Part shown: piece after piece, positions 36,810 through 44,788 of the stretch
Layout of the letters: every line of letters begins with the position of its first letter
Position numbering within the stretch: position 1 is the first letter of the stretch
Assembly: GCF_030373185.1 (NCBI RefSeq)
Contig: NZ_JAUCZH010000004.1
Span: forward strand, 310,001-374,000
Reading direction: 5' to 3'
Source of the DNA: Tabrizicola sp.
Lineage (GTDB): Bacteria > Pseudomonadota > Alphaproteobacteria > Rhodobacterales > Rhodobacteraceae
DNA length: 64,000 bases
The notes under the pieces: generated by a model
What the model was told of the DNA's origin: nothing
The model's database searches: none
The model's input: only the letters and a program-made list of their open reading frames with translations
Program-made: the position numbers and the translations under genes

Positions 36810-37141
36810 GCCGCAGATCGCCGGGCCATGAAATCGGAGTCCAGCAGCACCCGCCCGCCCTCATGCCGCATTGGAAAGGTGCGCACGGCCCCTTCATCTG
36901 CGCCCTGAGCCTGCCCGGTCGTCATGTCGAACACCCAGCCATGTAGCGGGCAGGTGACGGATGTGCCATGAACGATTCCTTCCGACAATGGCCCGCCCTT
37001 GTGGGGGCAACGGTCTTCAAGCGCGAACAACTGGTCATCTGCGGTGCGGAAGATGGCGATGCAGCCTGCGGGCGTCTTGACCACCCGGGCGCCTTGCCGG
37101 GGAATGTCCTCCAGCGCCGCGATGTCGATGAACGTGGTCAT
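36806..37141 (-). CDS. nirD: Assimilatory nitrite reductase small subunit, Rieske-type
   Basis: A 111-residue Rieske-fold protein with CPHKGGPLSEG and CPLHGW, so both the Cys and His ligands of a [2Fe-2S] centre are present; some NirD proteins lack these. The ATG at 37141 overlaps the nirB stop, hence the shorter start. It partners NirB in NADH-dependent reduction of nitrite to ammonia. Confidence 0.9.
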   Translation of the reverse strand: MTTFIDIAALEDIPRQGARVVKTPAGCIAIFRTADDQLFALEDRCPHKGGPLSEGIVHGTSVTCPLHGWVFDMTTGQAQGADEGAVRTFPMRHEGGRVLLDSDFMARRSAA

Positions 37142-39570
37142 TCTGCGGCCCTCAAAGTCAGGTCGGCAATCGGTGCCCATTCGGCGGGTGTGGCGGCGTG
37201 TTCGGCCCAAGGGTCCGTCTGATAAACCGACTGGCTGATCAGGAAGCGGTCATGAAGCGCGCGGCGGGTGGCGGGGTCTTCCACTTGCGCCCGGCACCAG
37301 TCGAGGCCTACCTTGGCCACCCATTTGTAGATGCGGTGCAGGTAGCGGGCGTTCTCGCGGTAAAGTTGGGTAAAGGCGGCGATGATCTCCATCACCTCGG
37401 CTTCGGTCGCGGCTTTGCAAAGGAATTCCGTCTCTTTGACGTCCATCCCCGCAGCGCCCGCAACGCTGATCTCGTAGCCACTGTCCACGCAGACGACACC
37501 AATATCCTTGCAGGTCGCCTCGGCGCAGTTCCTTGGGCAGCCCGACACGCCCAGCTTGACCTTGGCAGGCGTCCATGACCCCCAGAGGAGCTTTTCCAGC
37601 TTGATCCCCAAACCCGTGCTGTCTTGCGTGCCAAAGCGGCAGAATTCGGTGCCGACACAGGTTTTCACCGTGCGCAGCCCCTTGGCATAGGCGTGGCCAG
37701 AAACCATCCCGGCGGCATTGAGGTCAGACCAGATCGCGGGCAGGTCTTCCTTCTTCACGCCCAGAAGGTCGATCCGCTGGCCGCCGGTGACCTTGACCAT
37801 CGGCACGTTGTAGCGGTCCGCCGCGTCGGCAATCGCGCGCAACTCGGCCGGGCTGGTGACGCCGCCCCACATGCGCGGCACGACGGAATAGGTGCCGTCC
37901 TTCTGAATGTTGCCGTGGTTCCTTTCGTTGACAAGGCGCGACTGACGGTCGTCGGTGTATTCCGTCGGCCAGTCGGCGATCAGGTAGTAGTTCAGCGCCG
38001 GGCGGCACGAGGCGCAGCCGCCTACGGTCTTCCACCCCAATTCCTGCATCACCGCAGGGATGGATTTGAGGCCCATGGACTTGATCAGCCGCCGCACGTC
38101 CTCATGCGTGTGATCGGTGCATTTGCACATCGGCGGGTTGGCATTGGCGGTGAAGCCATCGCCAAGGGTCAGCGCCATGACCTGTTCCACCAGCCCCGTG
38201 CAGGTGCCGCAACTGGCGCTGGCCTTGGTGGCGCTGCGCACCGCGTCCAGCGTGGTGGCACCGCCTTCAATGGCGGTGATGATCTTGCCCTTGCAGACGC
38301 CGTTGCAACCACAGATTTCCGCCTCAGGCGGCAAGGCTGCAACGGCTGCCAAAGGGTTTGCGGTGACCCCCCCTGCGAAGGCGGGGCCGAAGATCAGGGT
38401 ATCGCGCATGTCCGACACATCGCGACCCTGCTTGATCAGATCGAAGAACCACGACCCATCGGCAGTATCGCCATACAGCACCGCGCCTATCAGACGCTCA
38501 CCCTCAAGGATCAACCGCTTGTAGACCCCCCGGCCCGGATCTCGGAACACGATATCCTCGCGCCCCGGGGCATCGGCGAAGTTGCCCGCGCTGAAAAGAT
38601 CAACCCCTGTGACCTTCAGCTTGGTCGCGGTCTGCACCGGCTGAAAGGCGGCATCCTGCCCCATCAGAGTCGCGGCCAGCACCTTCGCCTGATCGTAAAG
38701 TGGGGCGACAAGACCGAACAGCTGGTCGTCATGTTCCACACATTCCCCCAGCGCGAAGATCGCCGGGTCAGAGGTGCGAAGCTGGTCATCCACCGTGATC
38801 CCGCGCCCGACCTCCAGATGCGCGTCATTGGCAAGGCGGGTTTCGGGGCGGATGCCGACAGCCATGCAGACGAGGTCGGCGTCATAGATCGTGCCGTCTT
38901 CCAGCAGCACCGCCTCGACCTTGCCGTTGCCCAGAATGGCCTTGGTGGCCCCTTTGCAATGGATGCGGATGCCGCGCGCCTCCAGATCCTTTTGCAGAAG
39001 ATACCCCGCCGCCGGATCAAGCTGGCGCTCCATCAGGTGACCCATCAGGTGAATGACCGTCACCTCGGCCCCCCGCGCGGCCATCGCCGCCGCCGCCTCC
39101 AGCCCCAGCAGCCCGCCGCCGATCACCACCGCCTTCGACCCCGGCGCAGAGGCCGCGATCATCGCATTGGTATCCTCAAGGTCGCGGTAGGTGACCACAC
39201 CGGGCAAGTCACGCCCCGACACCGGGATCATGAACGGGGCCGAGCCTGTGGCGATCACCAGCGCGTCATAAGGCACGCCGCCCGCATTGGAATAGACCAC
39301 CCGGTCTTCCCGCTCGATCTTCACCACCGCCTCGCCAAACCGGCAATCGACGCCGTGTGCCGCATACCAGTCCGCGTCATGTGTGACGATCTGTTCATAG
39401 GTCTTTTCACCCGACAGCACTGGCGACAGCATCAGCCGGTTGTAATTGCCGCGCGGCTCGGCGTTGAACAGCGTCACCTCACCGTCAAACCCCGCCTGGA
39501 ACAGTTGCTCCAGCATCCGGCCCGAGGCCATGCCGGCGCCGATGACCACCAGTCTCTGCCGGGCGATCAT
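37138..39570 (-). CDS. nirB: Assimilatory nitrite reductase large subunit, NAD(P)H-dependent
   Basis: An 810-residue protein. There is an N-terminal FAD/NAD domain (VVIGAGMASGRMLEQLF, VVIGGGLLGLEAA), two BFD-like [2Fe-2S] regions (CGCNGVCKGKI...SCGTCTGL and MCKCTDHTHEDV...CASCRPAL), and then the siroheme/[4Fe-4S] part (CVGTEFCRFGTQDST and VSGCPRNCAEATCKD). All metal ligands expected for a six-electron nitrite reductase are present. It overlaps the ABC ATPase gene and nirD at either end. Confidence 0.93.
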   Translation of the reverse strand: MIARQRLVVIGAGMASGRMLEQLFQAGFDGEVTLFNAEPRGNYNRLMLSPVLSGEKTYEQIVTHDADWYAAHGVDCRFGEAVVKIEREDRVVYSNAGGVPYDALVIATGSAPFMIPVSGRDLPGVVTYRDLEDTNAMIAASAPGSKAVVIGGGLLGLEAAAAMAARGAEVTVIHLMGHLMERQLDPAAGYLLQKDLEARGIRIHCKGATKAILGNGKVEAVLLEDGTIYDADLVCMAVGIRPETRLANDAHLEVGRGITVDDQLRTSDPAIFALGECVEHDDQLFGLVAPLYDQAKVLAATLMGQDAAFQPVQTATKLKVTGVDLFSAGNFADAPGREDIVFRDPGRGVYKRLILEGERLIGAVLYGDTADGSWFFDLIKQGRDVSDMRDTLIFGPAFAGGVTANPLAAVAALPPEAEICGCNGVCKGKIITAIEGGATTLDAVRSATKASASCGTCTGLVEQVMALTLGDGFTANANPPMCKCTDHTHEDVRRLIKSMGLKSIPAVMQELGWKTVGGCASCRPALNYYLIADWPTEYTDDRQSRLVNERNHGNIQKDGTYSVVPRMWGGVTSPAELRAIADAADRYNVPMVKVTGGQRIDLLGVKKEDLPAIWSDLNAAGMVSGHAYAKGLRTVKTCVGTEFCRFGTQDSTGLGIKLEKLLWGSWTPAKVKLGVSGCPRNCAEATCKDIGVVCVDSGYEISVAGAAGMDVKETEFLCKAATEAEVMEIIAAFTQLYRENARYLHRIYKWVAKVGLDWCRAQVEDPATRRALHDRFLISQSVYQTDPWAEHAATPAEWAPIADLTLRAAE

Positions 39571-40361
39571 TCTGCCGCCTCCACGAACCGATGCCGCTCG
39601 TACAGGAACCGCAGCACCGCCTCCCGCGCACGGACGTAATCGGGGTTGGAGGCCAGCGCGATCCGGTCGCGCGGGCGGGGGATGGCGACGGGCAGAACCT
39701 CGCCGATGGTGGCGGCGGGGCCGTTGGTCATCATGACGATGCGGTCGGCCAGCAACACGGCCTCATCGACATCATGGGTGATCATGATCATCGTGTTGCC
39801 AAGGCGGGCATGGATATCCATCACCGCGTCCTGAAGATGCGCTCGGGTAAGTGCATCCAGCGCGCCGAAAGGCTCGTCCAAAAGCAGGATCTTCGGCTCC
39901 ATCGCCAGCGCCCGGGCAATGCCCACCCGCTGCCGCATCCCGCCTGAGATCTCTCCCGGCCGCAGACCAGCGGCATGGGTCATTTGGACAAGGTCCAGCG
40001 TCTGCATGATCCAGTCATGCCGTTCAGCCTTGGATTTCGAGCTTCCAAAGACCTTGGTCACCGCGAGCTTCACGTTGTCATAGACCGTCAGCCAGGGCAG
40101 CAGGCTGTGGTTCTGGAACACCACCGCGCGGTCAGGGCCGGGGGCGTTCACTTCGTGCCCCTCTAGCTTGATGCCACCGGTCGTCACCTCGGTCAGCCCG
40201 GCGATCAGGTTGAGAAGCGTGGACTTGCCGCATCCGGAATGGCCGATGATGCTGACGAACTCGCCCTTGCCGATCGTCAGGCGAATGTCGGACAGAACCT
40301 CGGTCACGCGGCCCTTGCCGGTGAAGCTTTTGCAGACCCGGTCGATTTGGAGATATTTCAT
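39567..40361 (-). CDS. nrtD: Nitrate ABC transporter ATP-binding protein
   Basis: A 264-residue ATPase with Walker A GHSGCGKSTLLNL, signature ISGGMRQRVGIARAL and Walker B ILLLDEPFGALDA, followed by ITHDVDEAVLLADRI. It belongs to the nitrate/sulfonate/taurine type and sits between nrtB and nirB in the nas operon. Regulatory NrtC-type fusion is absent. Confidence 0.88.
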   Translation of the reverse strand: MKYLQIDRVCKSFTGKGRVTEVLSDIRLTIGKGEFVSIIGHSGCGKSTLLNLIAGLTEVTTGGIKLEGHEVNAPGPDRAVVFQNHSLLPWLTVYDNVKLAVTKVFGSSKSKAERHDWIMQTLDLVQMTHAAGLRPGEISGGMRQRVGIARALAMEPKILLLDEPFGALDALTRAHLQDAVMDIHARLGNTMIMITHDVDEAVLLADRIVMMTNGPAATIGEVLPVAIPRPRDRIALASNPDYVRAREAVLRFLYERHRFVEAAE

Positions 40362-40370
40362 GGCCGCCCC

Positions 40371-41255
40371 CTATTCCGTCGTGCCGCGTGAGACGACGCG
40401 CCCGATCCAGCCAACCAGCCGATCAAGGACAAAGCCGGTCACGCCGATGTAGACCAGCGCCACGATGATGTCGGTCAGGCGGCTGGAGTTCCACGCGTCC
40501 CAGATGAAGAAGCCGATCCCCACACCGCCGGTCAGCATCTCGGCCGCGACGATGGCCAGCCATGAGAGACCGACCCCGATCCGCAGGCCGGAAAAGATGT
40601 AGGGCGCGGCGGAGGGCACCATGATCTTCCAGAAAAACTCGATCTGGTTCAGGCGCAGGACGGCGGCGACGTTGCGGTAATCCTGCGGAATGGCGCGCAC
40701 CCCGGCGGCGGTGTTGATGATGATCGGCCAGATCGCGGTGATGAAGATCACGAAGATCGCCGAGGGCCGGCTGTCCATGAAGGCGGCAAGGCTGATCGGC
40801 AACCATGCCAGCGGTGGCACGGTGCGCAGGACCTGAAAGATCGGGTCAAAGCCGCGCATCATCAGCGCCGACTGTCCAAGGATCGCGCCGACCAGCACCC
40901 CCACCACAGCAGCAAGGCCAAAGCCGTAAGCCACCCGTTCAAGCGAGGTCAGCACCCGCCAGCCCAGCCCTATGTCTTGGGTTCCATAGACGAAGAACGG
41001 GTCGACAATAAGGTCGCGGCTCTGGTCCCATACGTCGGTGGGGGCAGGCAGACCCGAAGTCCCGCCGGAAAAGGATACCTGCCAGATCAGCAGCAGCACA
41101 ATCAGCACGACAACGGGCGGTGCGATCCGTTCGGCGGCGAAGCGCCCGACAAGGGCAAGGCGCTGCGGGCGTTTGGCTGTCACCGGCAGGGACATCACCT
41201 GCGCCGCAGGTTTCGGCGCGGGGCCGGGAGTGGTCTTGAGGGCGGTTACTGACAT
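40371..41255 (-). CDS. nrtB: Nitrate ABC transporter permease
   Basis: A 294-residue permease of the nitrate/sulfonate type with about six membrane helices and the EAA-like loop region (YRNVAAVLRLNQIEFFWKIMVPSAAPYIFSGLRIGVGLSWLAIVAAEML). The ATG at 41255 is preferred, with AGGGGGTGGG as ribosome site; a GTG six bases upstream is possible. Confidence 0.88.
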   Translation of the reverse strand: MSVTALKTTPGPAPKPAAQVMSLPVTAKRPQRLALVGRFAAERIAPPVVVLIVLLLIWQVSFSGGTSGLPAPTDVWDQSRDLIVDPFFVYGTQDIGLGWRVLTSLERVAYGFGLAAVVGVLVGAILGQSALMMRGFDPIFQVLRTVPPLAWLPISLAAFMDSRPSAIFVIFITAIWPIIINTAAGVRAIPQDYRNVAAVLRLNQIEFFWKIMVPSAAPYIFSGLRIGVGLSWLAIVAAEMLTGGVGIGFFIWDAWNSSRLTDIIVALVYIGVTGFVLDRLVGWIGRVVSRGTTE

Positions 41256-41264
41256 GCCCACCCC

Positions 41265-42554
41265 CTATGCCATGGCCTTGATCGACAGGCTGTCGAGATA
41301 GGCATCGGGGCTGGCGGGATCGAAGGTCACGCCATCGAAGAAGGTCTCGACCCCGCGGCTGTCGCCAAAGCCGCTCGTGTCAAGACCAAGCCCCGCCGCC
41401 GCTTGCAGCCACAGGTCCGAGCGGTTGGTGCCGTCAACCAGCGCCTTGGTGTCAAGGTCACCCGGCAAATAGCCCCAACGCTTGTTTTCGGTGATGAACC
41501 AGCTGTCGAGCGACTTCCACGGATAAGAGGTCGCCCCATTCCGCCAGAACTTCATCGCCAGCGACGGGTCCGAGACAACCCTGCCGTTGCCATAGTTGAT
41601 TTCGCCCTTGATGCGGCCGCTGATGTCCTTCACCGGCACGTTGTACCATTGGCGGCGGCCGATGATTTCGGCCATCTCGTCCTTGTTGCCGGCGTCCTCG
41701 CACCAGATCTGCGCCTCCATCACCGCCATCATCAGGGCGATGGTCGCGTTCGGATTCGCGTCAACCCAGTCGGCGCGCATCCCCAGCACCTTTTCGGGGT
41801 GATGGGTCCAAAGCTCGCCCGTGGTGGCGGCGGTGAAGCCGATGCCCTGGTTCACAAGTTGCTCGTTCCACGGCTCGCCCACGCAGAAGGCCTCCATGTT
41901 GCCGACCTTCATGTTGGCCACCATCTGCGGCGGCGGCACGACGATCAGGTCAACATCCTTCGTGGGGTCGATCCCGCCGGCCGCCAGCCAGTAGCGCATC
42001 CACAGATCATGCGTGCCGCCGGGGAAGGTCATGGCGACCGGGATTTCGGCACCCGTGGAGCGCCTGGCGGCGAAGATCTCCTTCAGGGGCGAGCTGTCCA
42101 GGCCCACGCCGCTGTCGGCATAGGCTTGGGTAACGGACAGGCCCTGGCAATCCTCGTTCAGGCCCAGAAGCGTGTACATCGGCAGGGGTTGGTTGTTCTG
42201 CATCACCTTGCCGGTCGAATAGAGATGCACCTTCGGCCGCAGGATATGCCCGCCGTCGATCCCTCCATTGGCCGATCCAAGCGCCATGTTGTCGCGCGTG
42301 GCCCCCCAGCTTGCCTGTTTTTCCACCAGGACATCCGGCATGCCATGCCTGGCAAAGAAACCCTTTTCCAGGGCGATGATCAGGGGCGCGCTGTCGGTCA
42401 GCGCGATATAGCCCAGCTTGGTGCCGGTCACTTCGGGGGTTGCCGTGGCGGCCCAGGCGCCCCCAGGGAGCGCCAATTTTGCAGCGGCTGCGGTGGCGGC
42501 TACGCTGGCGGCGGTTCTCAGGAAGCTGCGGCGGGTCGGGTGGATCAGGGTCAT
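41265..42554 (-). CDS. nrtA: Nitrate ABC transporter substrate-binding protein
   Basis: A 429-residue protein with a twin-arginine signal (TRRSFLRTAASVAATAAAAKL). It contains LGYIALTDSAPLIIALEKGFFARHG, WGATRDNMALGSANGGIDGGHIL and GNMEAFCVGEPWNEQLV, typical of NrtA/CmpA nitrate or bicarbonate binders. The start at 42554 is chosen because the upstream ORF runs through the terminator hairpin. It is the first gene of the structural operon and follows a regulated leader. Confidence 0.9.
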   Translation of the reverse strand: MTLIHPTRRSFLRTAASVAATAAAAKLALPGGAWAATATPEVTGTKLGYIALTDSAPLIIALEKGFFARHGMPDVLVEKQASWGATRDNMALGSANGGIDGGHILRPKVHLYSTGKVMQNNQPLPMYTLLGLNEDCQGLSVTQAYADSGVGLDSSPLKEIFAARRSTGAEIPVAMTFPGGTHDLWMRYWLAAGGIDPTKDVDLIVVPPPQMVANMKVGNMEAFCVGEPWNEQLVNQGIGFTAATTGELWTHHPEKVLGMRADWVDANPNATIALMMAVMEAQIWCEDAGNKDEMAEIIGRRQWYNVPVKDISGRIKGEINYGNGRVVSDPSLAMKFWRNGATSYPWKSLDSWFITENKRWGYLPGDLDTKALVDGTNRSDLWLQAAAGLGLDTSGFGDSRGVETFFDGVTFDPASPDAYLDSLSIKAMA

Positions 42555-42616
42555 CCGGTATATCCTTTGGCAATTGCCTCGCGCAAACTGGCGAAGCGGG
42601 GCTGGGACAAAACGGC

Positions 42617-42662
42617 AAAAAGCCACCGCAATCTCTGGGCCAGAAGGCGCAGGATCGGTGGC
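42617..42662 (-). terminator. Intrinsic terminator in the nrtA leader
   Basis: Read on the minus strand, GCCACCG pairs with CGGTGGC, followed at once by TTTTT. The 27-nt loop can form an inner, slightly mismatched helix (CTGCGCC/GGCCCAG). It lies about 65 bases before the nrtA ATG, so it would stop transcription ahead of the operon unless relieved by NasT. Confidence 0.8.
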
Positions 42663-42681
42663 GTCATTGCCATGGAGGGGG

Positions 42682-42697
42682 ACCGCATCTTTGCGGT
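42682..42697 (-). promoter_or_regulatory. NasT (ANTAR) RNA-binding hairpin in the nrtA leader
   Basis: On the minus strand ACCGC-AAAGAT-GCGGT forms a 5-bp stem with a six-base loop having A at position 1 and G at position 4, the rule known for ANTAR targets. It is 20 bases upstream of the terminator stem. A weaker second candidate (AGC-AACGCC-GCT, also A1/G4) lies just before it, as expected for a two-hairpin ANTAR motif. Binding would favour antitermination. Confidence 0.75.
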
Positions 42698-42834
42698 AAT
42701 CTTGCAGGCCGCAGCGGCGTTGCTTGACCTTGTGCCAACGGTGCAGTCAGTGGGCTGTCCGGTCAAGCGCTGCATTGCAGTATCGCGCTTGCAGCATACC
42801 TTTTCCGCGCGCGCCCCGGCCTATGCCCAAAAGT

Positions 42835-44010
42835 TCAGCTTTTGTAGAAGGAAGGGTCAAAGGTTTGGCCATCATAGAAGGCGTCCGGGCCAAGAATCAT
42901 CTGCCCTTTCTCTGACGCGACGGCGGTCGGGTGGGCCATCGCACCTTCGATCCGAGCCGAGGCACCCGGCAGATCGGCCCCCGCACTGCGCAGGTGTTTG
43001 CGGTAAAGGTCGGTCCGGAAACAGCCCGAGGCCACTTGCATCGCCCATCCCACGTCCAGCCCGTGCAGGGTTGCGATCCGTTGCGCCAGGAGGGCTGCCA
43101 GACTGCGCCACGGAAAGTTCGCAGCCCCTTCATGAAAGCGTATGAATCCCGGATAATGCCGGACTTCGCCGGTCGTGCTGACGTGAAGGCGCCCCAGAAG
43201 CCCGCGCTCCGAGAGTTCGGGCGGCAGGTTCAGGTATTCGGGCCGTGACAGGATTTCGGCGGCCGTGCCGCGATTGTCCGGCCGGTCCAGCCAGCGGCAG
43301 GCCCGCCAGGCCGCGCGCATCAATCGGCCGGTTTCGTCCGGGCGGCCTTCGGCAAAATCGCGGGTCAGGACCAGACCCTTTTCCGGTGGTGAGGCCCAGA
43401 TTGCCCGCCCCGCCAGAAGCAAGGCACCAACGCCGGCTTCCACAGCGTAAGAGGCCCAGGGTTCGCCGACACAATATGCATCCACCTCTCCGGCAGCCAG
43501 GGCGTCGGCCATCAGGGGCGGGGGGACGGTGTGGATCGAGACCCCGGCGGCAAGCGATGTCCCCTCCAGCCAGCGCCGGACCAGTTCGGCCTGGGTCGAA
43601 AAGGGAAATGGCACGCCCACGCGCAACCGCCCCTTGGTCGCCGCGATCAGCGCGTCCCGCGCGGCAAGTGGGTCGTCAAAGGCAAAAGCGTGACCGGCGG
43701 CCCGCATGGCCCGGCCAAGGTCCGCGCTGACTGTGATGGCCTGCCCACCAACCGACAGCACCATGACCAGATCAAGGGCCGGGTATTTCGGCCCCAGCCC
43801 TAGCGTCTGGGCAATCGGCAAAGGCACGAGCATATGGGCCGCGTCGATCTGACCCATCCCCAGCATGTCCCGGCATTGCGCCCAGCTTTGCAGCCGGATC
43901 AGGTCCAGCCGCAGCCCTTCTTCGGCGGCAAAGCCAAGCTCTTGTGCGATGATCAGGGGGGCTGCGTCGGTCAGTGGCACATAGCCAAGGCGCAAGGGCT
44001 GAAGGCTCAT
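42835..44010 (-). CDS. nasS: NasS-like nitrate sensor protein
   Basis: A 391-residue NrtA-like protein without a signal peptide: LGYVPLTDAAPLIIAQELGFAAEEG, QIDAAHMLVPLPIA, GEVDAYCVGEPWASYAVE. The missing signal and the position directly after nasT mark it as the cytoplasmic sensor NasS rather than a transport protein. In Paracoccus and Azotobacter NasS holds NasT inactive until nitrate or nitrite binds. It overlaps nasT by four bases. Confidence 0.88.
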   Translation of the reverse strand: MSLQPLRLGYVPLTDAAPLIIAQELGFAAEEGLRLDLIRLQSWAQCRDMLGMGQIDAAHMLVPLPIAQTLGLGPKYPALDLVMVLSVGGQAITVSADLGRAMRAAGHAFAFDDPLAARDALIAATKGRLRVGVPFPFSTQAELVRRWLEGTSLAAGVSIHTVPPPLMADALAAGEVDAYCVGEPWASYAVEAGVGALLLAGRAIWASPPEKGLVLTRDFAEGRPDETGRLMRAAWRACRWLDRPDNRGTAAEILSRPEYLNLPPELSERGLLGRLHVSTTGEVRHYPGFIRFHEGAANFPWRSLAALLAQRIATLHGLDVGWAMQVASGCFRTDLYRKHLRSAGADLPGASARIEGAMAHPTAVASEKGQMILGPDAFYDGQTFDPSFYKS

Positions 44011-44588
44011 GTCAGAAGACCCGCCGCCATGACAAGTTGCTGCGCGATGTCGGCGACGCGGCGCTTCTGGTCCATCGCCGTCTTTCGCAAAAGGGCGTAT
44101 GCAGCCTCTTCGTCGATGCCGCGCGCCTTCATCAGGATAGCCTTGGCGCGGTCAATGATCTTGCGGTCTTCCAGTGCTGCCTTGGTGGCCGCCAGTTCCG
44201 CCCGCATCTTCTGGAACATGTGAAACCGGGCAATCGCCGCATCAAGGATCGGCTTGATCCGTTCAGGCTGAAGCCCGTCAACCACATAGGCCGACACCCC
44301 CGCCTCGATCGCGGCGCGGGTCATCTGTTCGTCCGACCGGTCAACGAACATCGCCACCGGGCGCTCCATCGGCCCTGACACCAGCGCCAGTTCCTCCAGC
44401 ACGTCGCGCGACGGGTCGGCCACGTCGATCAACACGATATCGGGCCTTTGTTCGGCAATCCGGCGCGCCAGGCCCGTGGCCTCGGAGATGACCGTGATGT
44501 CATGGTTGCCCGACGCCGCCAGCCCGTCAACAATGCGCAACGCGCGATTGCGGTCCCGCTCGACCACGATGATGGACAGCTTCGTCAT
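44007..44588 (-). CDS. nasT: NasT-like ANTAR antiterminator
   Basis: A 193-residue protein with a pseudo-receiver domain (KLSIIVVERDRNRALRIVDGL, PDIVLIDVADPSRD) and a C-terminal ANTAR domain (LEDRKIIDRAKAILMKARGIDEEAAYALLRKTAMDQKRRVADIAQQL). The ATG at 44588 is used; the ORF extends further without support. It is predicted to bind the leader hairpin upstream of nrtA. The 200-base spacer on its 5' side, towards the ATPase gene, has no gene. Confidence 0.9.
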   Translation of the reverse strand: MTKLSIIVVERDRNRALRIVDGLAASGNHDITVISEATGLARRIAEQRPDIVLIDVADPSRDVLEELALVSGPMERPVAMFVDRSDEQMTRAAIEAGVSAYVVDGLQPERIKPILDAAIARFHMFQKMRAELAATKAALEDRKIIDRAKAILMKARGIDEEAAYALLRKTAMDQKRRVADIAQQLVMAAGLLT

Positions 44589-44788
44589 CCAAGGCTCCTG
44601 CCCACCGACGAACGGCAGGATCGGCAGAATGTTCAAGCCGTGACCAGCGCATCCCGGAAACCGCCGGGGTCTTGGCCTGTTCTTTGAGCCATTCAGGAAA
44701 GATCGACCAATTTGCAGGCACCCGGTGTCTGGTGGCAAGGGCAGGCCATGTGTGACCTGCGCGCTGTGCCTGCGATCTGCCCCCAGCC

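Noticed and set aside
37624-39639. 671-codon open frame opposite nirB
   Set aside because: Shadow frame: low-complexity basic composition, no motifs, and nirB is intact on the other strand.
41403-43145. 580-codon open frame opposite nrtA and its leader
   Set aside because: It crosses a gene boundary and the terminator hairpin, which real genes would not do.
44700-44780. Sigma-54-like TGGC...TTGC sequence upstream of nasT
   Set aside because: The distance between GG and GC is nine bases rather than ten, so it does not fit a -24/-12 promoter.
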